From SHZI01 sp038214295 (GTDB lineage: Bacteria; Pseudomonadota; Gammaproteobacteria; Steroidobacterales; GCA-2729495): DNA of 64,000 bases. The stretch is from contig JBBQSA010000012.1 of assembly GCA_038214295.1 (NCBI GenBank), positions 7,256 through 71,255 on the forward strand. Direction: 5' to 3'. Shown piece by piece: positions 8,449 through 15,198 of the stretch. Within the stretch, counting starts at the first letter, position 1. Each line of letters opens with the position of its first letter. A model generated the notes under the pieces. That model worked only from the letters and a program-made list of their open reading frames with translations. It was not told where the DNA came from and made no database searches. Made by a program: the position numbers and the translations under genes.

Positions 8449-11400
8449 TCAGCGGGTAACTGCTTCTCCCGGCGGCGCTACCGCCGCCGGCTGCCGCCGG
8501 GCCGCGAACCAGGCGCCGGCGCGGGCCTCGATCATCAGGATGCTCGGGGTCAGCACGAGGGTCAGGATGGAGGCGAAGATCAGGCCACCGATAATCACCG
8601 TCGCCATCTCGGCCCACCACTGGCCGCTCGGTCCGCCGAAGTAGACCTTGCGTTCGAGGATGTCGATGTTGACCTTGAGGGCCATCGGCAGCAGGCCCAG
8701 GATCATCACGACCTTGGTCAGCAGCACCGGGCGGAGGCGCTGGGCGCAGGTGCGGAGGACGGCCTCGCGGGCGGCCATGCCGGCTTCGCGCAGCTTGTTG
8801 TAGGTGTCGATCAGTACGATGTTGTTGTTCACGATGATGCCGGCGAGGGCAATGGTGCCGATCCCGCAGTTCACGAGGCTGAAGGGGCGGCCCGTGACCA
8901 GCAGTCCCAGCAGCACGCCGCCCGTGGAGAACACCACGGCCGTCAGCACGAGCAGCGGCTGGAACAGGCTGTTGAACTCGGCGACGAGGATCAGGGCAAT
9001 CAGGCCAAGCCCCACCAGGAAGGCCTTGCCAAGGAAGCTGGCCGTCTCCTGCTGGTCCTTGGCGCCGCCCTTGAAGCGCAGCTGCACGCTGGGGTCCAGG
9101 TCCAGGGAAGGCAGTGCGGCCCGTACCTTGTCGAGCACCGGGTCGATCTGCACGCCTTTCTCCAGGTCGGCCTGGACCAGCATCGTCCGGCGCATGTCGG
9201 TGCGCATGATCGTGCGGGTTGCCTCGGCGGGCTTGCGTGCTACGAAGCTGCCAATGGGCACATTGCCCGACTTGGTGGGGATGCGGAGGCTCGCGAGCTT
9301 GTCGAGGCTGCGGTCATCCGAGGGGAACCTGACGCGGATGTCGAGCTCCTCGTCCGAGTCGTCCGGCCGGTAGGTGCCCAGCTTGATGCCATTGGTCACG
9401 AGCTGGATGATGTTGCCGACCAGCGAGACGTCAGCACCGAACTTGGCGGCCTGGGTGCGATCCACTTCCATCCGCCATTCGATTCCCGGCAGAGGGCGCG
9501 TGTCCTCGGCGTTGATTACCCCCGGGATCGTGGCGACGAACACCCGGATCTTGTTGACGGCGTCCCGCAGGGCGTCCAGGGACGGGGAGGAGGCCTCGAT
9601 ATTGACGGGCTTGCCCTGCATGGGGCCTTCCTGCGGCAGTCGTGGCTCGATGACGATACCGGCGATATCCGCCGTGCGCTCCCGGATCTCAGCGACGATC
9701 TCCGCGGCGGGGCGTCGTTCCTGCCAGTTCATGAAGTTGAGGCTGATTGACCCGATCTGGTCAGGCGAGGCCCCGCGGTTGCCGGCTCCCGACGTGACGT
9801 AGAAATGCTTCACGCCCTTCACGCCGTAAACCCTCTGCTCGACCGTGCGCACCAGGCGGTCCTTCTCCTGCGGGGACAGGTCGCCGCGCGCCCGGATGTC
9901 GACGCTGCCCTGCTCCGGATCCACCGACGGGAACAGCGTCACGCCCCGGCCGAGCAGGCCATAGGCGACGAACACCGTCAGCAGCAACGCGGTGACGCTG
10001 CCCGCCGTGATCCACGGGCGGTCGATGGCCGCCATTACCACGCGCAGGTAGCGGCCGGTCCAGCCGTCGATCTGGCCGAGATCGCCCGTCTCAGCGAGGC
10101 CCATCTGGCGCTTCGCTTCCGGCGTGAGGTGGCCGCCGCGGCCGAACACGGCGCCCAGGGCCGGCACCACGAACATGGCGATGACGAGCGATGCCGCCAG
10201 CGTGTAAATCAGGACAATGGGCATGTTCCGGAGGAAGCTGCCGATGATTCCCGGCCAGAACACCAGGGGCAGGAAGGCGACAATCGTCGCCGCAATCGAG
10301 GCGAAGATCGGCCAGGCCATACGCTTGGCCGCTTCAGCGTAGGCAACCTGCCGGTCGAGTCCCTCGGCCATGCGGCGGTCAGCCAGCTCCACCACCACGA
10401 TCGCGCCGTCAACCACCAGGCCGACAGACATGATCAGGCCGAAGAAGACCACCATGTTCATGGTCATGCCGCTGATCGCGATCAGCACGAAGGCAGCCGC
10501 AAACGATCCGGGTATCGAGATGCCGGCAAGCAGCGCGTTCTGCAGGCCGAGAATGCCGATCAGGCAGATCACCACCAGCAGCACGGCCACGACGACGTCG
10601 TTGACCAGCTGGTTCACGTCTTCGCGCACGAAGACCGACTTGTCCCGGCTGTAGGTCAGCGAAATGCCGGGCGGCCAGGACTTCCGGGCCTCGGTCACGG
10701 CGACCTTCACGGCATCGACGACGTTCAGCATGTTGGAGCCACTGCGCTGGACGACGCGGATGCCGACCGCGGGCTCGCCGTTCAGGCGTGCGTAGCTCTC
10801 CGGGTCCTTGAAGGTCCGGCGCACCTCGGCGATGTCCCGGAAGCGCACGACGCGCTCGCCGTCGACCTTCATGGGCAGCTGCAGCACATCCTCAGGGGAC
10901 TCGATCACGCCGGGTACCTTGACGGCGAAGCGTCCTTCGTCGGACTGCAGGGAGCCGGCCGCCACGAGCCGGTTGTTGCGCTGGACAAAATTCAGGACGT
11001 CGGCGGGGGAGAGCCCATAGCTTTCCAGGTGGAGGGGATTGACGATGATCTCCATGATCTCCTTGCGGATGCCGACCATGTTGACCTCGAGGACCCCATC
11101 GATGGACTGCAGGCGATCCTGCAGGTCAGTGGCGATGGCATTCATGGTCCTTTCCGGCACGTTGCCGCCCAGGTTGATCACCAGCATCGGATCGAACTGG
11201 GAGAATTTCACTTCGTTGACCGTGGGCTCGCGGGCGTCCTCGGGCATCTGCGCCTTGGCCTGGCTGACCCGCTCGCGCACGTCGGTCAGGGCTTTGTCCA
11301 CGTTGACTTCCGGGCCGAACTCCAGCGTCACCGACGCCCGGTTCTCGGTGGCGGAGGAAATCATTTCCTTGATGCCCTCGATGTTCCGCAGCTGTTGCTC

Positions 11401-11604
11401 CAGCGGCCGCACAAGCAGCCGCTCCGAGTCCTCGGCTGCCACTCCGTCGAGCAATACCTCGACGCTGATGAACGGGAAGTCGACATCGGGCTGGGCCTCC
11501 TTGGGCAGGCCCCGGTAGGCAGCGGCGCCCGCAAAGAGCAGGACGGCCAGCGCCACCATCACGGCACGGCTGCGGCTGACGCAGAGGTCGATCAGTGCAT
11601 TCAT
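8449..11604 (-). CDS. RND efflux transporter, inner-membrane pump subunit (AcrB/HAE1-like)
   Basis: A 1051-aa proton-driven pump of the AcrB type with twelve expected membrane helices and two large periplasmic loops (about residues 40-330 and 560-870). It would work as a trimer with the adaptor encoded upstream and an outer-membrane channel encoded elsewhere. In helix 4 the usual Asp-Asp pair reads VDG: Asp399 is kept but the next residue is Gly400, while the partner Lys in the NNNIVLIDTYNK segment near the C-terminal half is present. The start overlaps the adaptor stop by 4 bases (ATGA). Its substrate range cannot be told from sequence. Confidence 0.93.
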   Translation of the reverse strand: MNALIDLCVSRSRAVMVALAVLLFAGAAAYRGLPKEAQPDVDFPFISVEVLLDGVAAEDSERLLVRPLEQQLRNIEGIKEMISSATENRASVTLEFGPEVNVDKALTDVRERVSQAKAQMPEDAREPTVNEVKFSQFDPMLVINLGGNVPERTMNAIATDLQDRLQSIDGVLEVNMVGIRKEIMEIIVNPLHLESYGLSPADVLNFVQRNNRLVAAGSLQSDEGRFAVKVPGVIESPEDVLQLPMKVDGERVVRFRDIAEVRRTFKDPESYARLNGEPAVGIRVVQRSGSNMLNVVDAVKVAVTEARKSWPPGISLTYSRDKSVFVREDVNQLVNDVVVAVLLVVICLIGILGLQNALLAGISIPGSFAAAFVLIAISGMTMNMVVFFGLIMSVGLVVDGAIVVVELADRRMAEGLDRQVAYAEAAKRMAWPIFASIAATIVAFLPLVFWPGIIGSFLRNMPIVLIYTLAASLVIAMFVVPALGAVFGRGGHLTPEAKRQMGLAETGDLGQIDGWTGRYLRVVMAAIDRPWITAGSVTALLLTVFVAYGLLGRGVTLFPSVDPEQGSVDIRARGDLSPQEKDRLVRTVEQRVYGVKGVKHFYVTSGAGNRGASPDQIGSISLNFMNWQERRPAAEIVAEIRERTADIAGIVIEPRLPQEGPMQGKPVNIEASSPSLDALRDAVNKIRVFVATIPGVINAEDTRPLPGIEWRMEVDRTQAAKFGADVSLVGNIIQLVTNGIKLGTYRPDDSDEELDIRVRFPSDDRSLDKLASLRIPTKSGNVPIGSFVARKPAEATRTIMRTDMRRTMLVQADLEKGVQIDPVLDKVRAALPSLDLDPSVQLRFKGGAKDQQETASFLGKAFLVGLGLIALILVAEFNSLFQPLLVLTAVVFSTGGVLLGLLVTGRPFSLVNCGIGTIALAGIIVNNNIVLIDTYNKLREAGMAAREAVLRTCAQRLRPVLLTKVVMILGLLPMALKVNIDILERKVYFGGPSGQWWAEMATVIIGGLIFASILTLVLTPSILMIEARAGAWFAARRQPAAVAPPGEAVTR

Positions 11605-12722
11605 TCGCGGGTGCTGGCGCTGCGGCCGGCCGCGAGTGCCGTTTCCGGCTGGATATCGACGGACACTACCGGCTGCCCGGCCGAGACGTAGCCCTGGCCC
11701 ACGACGATGATGCTGGCCGTTTCAGGCAGTCCCGTCACCCAGACGCCGTTTGCGTCGGACTGGGCAAGCGCGACCTTGTGGAACTCCACCTGGTTCTGCG
11801 CGTTGACCGTCTTGAGACCCAGCTCCCCGTTTGCATCCAGGGTGAGCAGTGAGGGAGCAATGCGGTAGGCAAGGACGTCGCCGCCCGGGATGCGCATCTC
11901 GGCCGTCACGCCCGCGGGCAGCTTGCCGCCCGCGTTCGGAATCTCGAGTTCCACAGTGAAGGTCCGGGTCGCTTCCTCCGCCACCGGGGCCAGGTACCGG
12001 ATGACTCCCTGTACTTCCTGACCCGTGACCAGCACCGCGGAGGCCTTGCTGCCGATCTGGACGAAGCCCGCGTCCTGCTCGGCGATGCTGCCCGTGACGA
12101 TGAGCCGGGTGTTGTCGACATAGGTTGCGACGGGATCGCCCGCCCGGACGTAGTCGCCAACCTCGACGGCACGGTCCTGCACCGTGCCATTGAATGGCGC
12201 ACGGATGTTCATGTACTCGAGGTCGAGCTCTGCCCGCTTGAGTTCGGTCCTGGCCGACTCGAGCTTCGCCCGCGTCTCGGCGAGCTGGGTGTCGGAGACA
12301 TAGCCCTTGGGCTTTAGTTCCTGCTGCGCCTTCCAGGCCGACGCCTGCTCGTTGACGCCCGCCCGGGCCTGGGCGAGCCGGGCCTCCCGGTCGCGCAGAT
12401 CGAGCTTGAGCAGTGGCTGGCCGGTGGTGGCCGGTTCACCCCGGCCAATGCCGAGTGTCGTCACCCGCCCGCTGGTCTCGGCCTTGAGTTCCACCGTGCG
12501 GGCCGGAGCGGTGCGGCCATAGACGGTGATCGTCCGCGTCACCGGCTCCGCTTTCTGTGCCCGGACCTGGACCCGCGGCACGACGCGGGCGTCCGCGGCG
12601 GACGCCACGGGGGCCTGCGGTTTGTGGGTGAAGGCGCCGGAGGCCAGCCACAGGGCGACGAGCACTGCCGCGCTGACAGCCAGCAGCCACGGTCGACGGG
12701 TCAGTTCATCAACGAGTCGCAT
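11601..12722 (-). CDS. RND efflux periplasmic adaptor subunit (membrane fusion protein)
   Basis: A 373-aa HlyD/AcrA-type adaptor that joins the inner-membrane pump to an outer-membrane channel. It has one N-terminal membrane anchor (residues 12-30), then a beta-barrel half, the biotinyl-lipoyl-like AETSGRVTTLGI and APFNGTVQDRAVEVGDYV half-motifs, and a short alpha-hairpin between them (about 105-155). No lipobox is present. The ATG at 12722 has AAGGGA upstream. It is the first gene of the adaptor-pump operon; no outer-membrane TolC-like gene is found in this window. Confidence 0.92.
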   Translation of the reverse strand: MRLVDELTRRPWLLAVSAAVLVALWLASGAFTHKPQAPVASAADARVVPRVQVRAQKAEPVTRTITVYGRTAPARTVELKAETSGRVTTLGIGRGEPATTGQPLLKLDLRDREARLAQARAGVNEQASAWKAQQELKPKGYVSDTQLAETRAKLESARTELKRAELDLEYMNIRAPFNGTVQDRAVEVGDYVRAGDPVATYVDNTRLIVTGSIAEQDAGFVQIGSKASAVLVTGQEVQGVIRYLAPVAEEATRTFTVELEIPNAGGKLPAGVTAEMRIPGGDVLAYRIAPSLLTLDANGELGLKTVNAQNQVEFHKVALAQSDANGVWVTGLPETASIIVVGQGYVSAGQPVVSVDIQPETALAAGRSASTRE

Positions 12723-12795
12723 ACGGAATCCCTTGATTTCAGTGGAGACAATACCCTGCCCACCCGTCCCGAACTGCTTCCCTGCCGCATCTGCT

Positions 12796-12812
12796 TTGTA
12801 ACTTTTTGTAAC
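12796..12812. promoter_or_regulatory. 10-bp-phased direct repeat upstream of the RND operon
   Basis: TTGTAAC occurs twice (12796-12802 and 12806-12812), one helical turn apart. The spacing is typical of sites for OmpR/PhoB-type response regulators. It lies about 75-90 bases upstream of the adaptor start. No regulator gene is adjacent, so the role is a guess. Confidence 0.35.
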
Positions 12813-12999
12813 CGCTATAGCCGGCGTGGTCGACCCGGTGGTCTCTGCTCGGCTACCAGCGGGGCCGGCGTCACCGCCGGTAGGTGTTTCCTCGTACGCC
12901 GTGCCGGCCCGCCTTCAGGTGTGATTCACCGCCCCGGTGGTTAGAATTGGCGGTGAAAATCTCCTCCCCGATAGCGATCACCGACAGAAGGAATTGCAC

Positions 13000-13359
13000 G
13001 TGAACAAGCCCGAACTGAGCCGGCGCCGTTTTCTCACCCAGGTAGCCATCGCCGTGCCTGCCGGTGCCGTGCTGCTCGACGCCGTGGTGACCAACACGGC
13101 GGCAGCCCAGGCCGCGCCCGCCGCCCTGCCCAACCTCGATCCCAACGATCCCTCCGCCAAGGCGCTGCTTTACGTGACTGACTCCACCAAGGTGGATAGC
13201 AAGAATCCGCTGGCCGCGCGCCACACGCCGGACCAGAAGTGCAGCAACTGCTCCCAGATCCAGGGCAAGGCCGGTGACGCTCATCGCCCCTGCGCGATCT
13301 TCCCGGGCAAGCTGGTTGCCAGCGACGGCTGGTGCAGTGTCTGGGCCAAGAAGGCCTGA
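13000..13359 (+). CDS. High-potential iron-sulfur protein (HiPIP)
   Basis: A small periplasmic electron carrier with one [4Fe-4S] cluster cycling between +3 and +2. The precursor has 119 aa. A Tat signal is clear (SRRRFLTQ at 7-14, hydrophobic 15-28, cleavage near AAA-QA at 34-38), and the mature part carries the four-cysteine HiPIP pattern at 81, 84, 98 and 112. The GTG start at 13000 has AGAAGGA upstream. HiPIPs accept electrons from bc1 complexes or dehydrogenases; beside molybdoenzyme genes it is a natural partner for the exported dehydrogenase encoded 2 kb downstream. mobB follows on the same strand. Confidence 0.92.
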   Translation: MNKPELSRRRFLTQVAIAVPAGAVLLDAVVTNTAAAQAAPAALPNLDPNDPSAKALLYVTDSTKVDSKNPLAARHTPDQKCSNCSQIQGKAGDAHRPCAIFPGKLVASDGWCSVWAKKA

Positions 13360-13378
13360 ACCACAGGCGATCTGCTGA

Positions 13379-13416
13379 CGAAGTGACGCGGTCGGGAAAC
13401 CGGCCGCGTCACTTCG
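13379..13416 (+). promoter_or_regulatory. Long hairpin with GAAA tetraloop across the mobB start
   Basis: Bases 13379-13395 pair with 13400-13416 around a GAAA loop: 17 pairs, 16 of them Watson-Crick plus one T-G wobble. No T-tract follows, so it is a poor intrinsic terminator. The likely mobB GTG at 13383 lies inside the 5' arm, so the hairpin could control mobB translation or protect the HiPIP mRNA 3' end. Confidence 0.6.
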
Positions 13417-13940
13417 GTATCGCCGGCTACAAGAACGCCGGCAAGACCACCCTGATCGTCGACCTGCTGCAGGAACTGGTGCAGCGGGGCTGGCGCGTGG
13501 GCACCATCAAGCATGCCCACCACGATTTCGACACGGACCAGCCCGGCAAGGACAGCTACTTGCATCGCCAGGCCGGTGCTGAGGAAGTGATCGTGGCCTC
13601 GGCACGGCGTGTCGCCCACATCCGCGAGCTCCACGGCGTCGCCGAGCCTGTCCTTAATGAACTTCTCGACCGCATGGGTCCGCTGGACCTGGTGCTCGTG
13701 GAGGGGTGGAAGTCCGGCAATCATCCCCGGATCGAAGTTCGCCGCCAGTCCGCGCCTGCCCCGGCGCTAGCCGGTGCTGTGCCGGGCGTGCAGGCCATCG
13801 TGAGCGACGTCCCGCTGCCGGGCGAAAGTCTGCCCGTGCTCCCGCGCACTGGCGTGCCGGCCATTGCCGATTTCATCCTCGACGCGGTTGGACTGCCGCG
13901 GCGGCCGGGCGGGGACGACGCCGGCGGGGATCCGGCCTAG
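13383..13940 (+). CDS. mobB: Molybdopterin-guanine dinucleotide biosynthesis protein MobB
   Basis: A 185-aa P-loop GTP-binding adaptor that helps attach GMP to molybdopterin to make bis-MGD. The Walker A is GYKNAGKTTL near residue 15, followed by GTIKHAHHDFD, GKDSYLHRQAGA and LVLVEGWK, all MobB hallmarks. The start is uncertain: the GTG at 13383 gives a family-typical N-terminus but lies within a strong hairpin, whereas an ATG at 13332 would overlap the HiPIP gene by 28 bases. No mobA is adjacent. The stop shares a CTAG with the stop of the convergent moeA gene. bis-MGD is what the two DMSO-reductase-family enzymes downstream need. Confidence 0.9.
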   Translation: MTRSGNRPRHFGIAGYKNAGKTTLIVDLLQELVQRGWRVGTIKHAHHDFDTDQPGKDSYLHRQAGAEEVIVASARRVAHIRELHGVAEPVLNELLDRMGPLDLVLVEGWKSGNHPRIEVRRQSAPAPALAGAVPGVQAIVSDVPLPGESLPVLPRTGVPAIADFILDAVGLPRRPGGDDAGGDPA

Positions 13941-15160
13941 TCAGGCTGGAGCGGCAGGGTCTGGAGAATTCCGCCGGCCGGGATCTCGTCGCTACCCTCG
14001 GGCACGATCGCCCAGCAGTTGGCCTGCAGCAGCGGCGCGATCCGGAACGATTCCTGGCCCGGAAGAATGCGCACTTCGCGTCTCCCTGCACCGTCGACCT
14101 CTGCCCGCGCCTTCGCGAAGAAGCGCAGGGTTCCCCGGCCGCGGACGGGGCTCAACGTAAGGGCTGGTGTCGCCGCCTCGGGCGCCAGTCCGAGCAGGCT
14201 CCGCAGCGCCGGGATCACAAAGAAGCGCATGCCCACCGCCACGGCGAGCGGGTTGCCCGGCAGGCCAAACAGGAGCGCACCGCCGGGCAGCCGGGCGTGG
14301 AGAATCGGCTTGCCGGGCCGGATCGCCACCTTGTGAAACAGGATCCCGCCGCCGATCTCACGGACCACGCCGGGTAGCAGGTCCAGCCGGCCTGCCGACA
14401 CGCCACCCGTCGTGATGACCACGTCCGCCGTCCGGGCCGCTGCCTCCAGCCGTGCACGCAGGTCCGCCACCCTGTCTCCCGCGGTGTCGAACAAGACCAG
14501 TTCGGTGCCGAGCAGGGGGAGCAGTGACTGCAGGTAAGGCCCGTTGGCGTCGCGGATGCGGCCCGGAGAGAGGTCCGACCCGGACCCGGACAATTCGTTG
14601 CCCGTGATCAGGACCGCCACCCGCGGTGCTGGCAGCACGGATACCTCGTCCAGGCCGCAGGCGGCGAGGGCCATCAGGTGCCGCGGCTCAAGGCGGATGC
14701 CGGCGGGTACGACGATCTGCCCCGCCGTGAAGTCCTCACCGGCCTGGCGGACGTTCTGCCCTGGCTTCAGTGGCGCCGTGATCACGACGGACGAACCCGC
14801 CGCGGCGCCGCGCGTGACCCGCTCGAGGGGCACGACAGCATCCAGTCCCGTGGGCACTGGCGCGCCGGTCAGGATCTCCCAGGCACTGTGCCGGGCGTCA
14901 CTCGCCGGCGGCGGGTCGCCAGCCGCGATGAGGCCGGTTACCGGGAGTTCCACGGGCGTGGCAGGTGACGCCAGCAGGGTGTCTGCTGCCCTGAGCGCGT
15001 AGCCATCCATAGCGGCATTTGCGAAGCCGGGTACGAAGAGGCGGGCGACGGCCGCTTCTGCCGTGACGCTGCCCACCGCCCCGGGCAGCGGCCGCGGGCG
15101 GCCCGGGCGCGGGCTGACGCTGGTCTGCAGGAGTCGCAGTGCTTCCTCGTAGGAGATCAC
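13937..15160 (-). CDS. moeA: Molybdopterin molybdenumtransferase MoeA
   Basis: Inserts molybdate into adenylylated molybdopterin. The protein of about 407 aa shows the MoeA order: AMDGYAL near residue 50, the GEDFTAGQIVVPAG segment, the molybdopterin-binding-like core with VAVLITGNEL and TTGGVSAGRLD, then GLPGNPLAVAVGMRFFV and a C-terminal beta-barrel. The start is uncertain: the GTG at 15160 gives VISYEEALRLL, a natural family beginning, while a TTG at 15199 would overlap the divergent oxidoreductase start. Its stop overlaps the mobB stop (CTAG). It lies divergently beside the molybdoenzyme it probably serves. Confidence 0.92.
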   Translation of the reverse strand: MISYEEALRLLQTSVSPRPGRPRPLPGAVGSVTAEAAVARLFVPGFANAAMDGYALRAADTLLASPATPVELPVTGLIAAGDPPPASDARHSAWEILTGAPVPTGLDAVVPLERVTRGAAAGSSVVITAPLKPGQNVRQAGEDFTAGQIVVPAGIRLEPRHLMALAACGLDEVSVLPAPRVAVLITGNELSGSGSDLSPGRIRDANGPYLQSLLPLLGTELVLFDTAGDRVADLRARLEAAARTADVVITTGGVSAGRLDLLPGVVREIGGGILFHKVAIRPGKPILHARLPGGALLFGLPGNPLAVAVGMRFFVIPALRSLLGLAPEAATPALTLSPVRGRGTLRFFAKARAEVDGAGRREVRILPGQESFRIAPLLQANCWAIVPEGSDEIPAGGILQTLPLQPD

Positions 15161-15198
15161 CGGGGTATCTTGCCAGACCTGAGCATCGGGACCGTACA

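Noticed and set aside
9805..11691. Long open frame (628 codons) on the plus strand under the RND pump gene
   Set aside because: Its translation is His/Asp/Gln-rich low-complexity sequence antisense to a well-supported gene.
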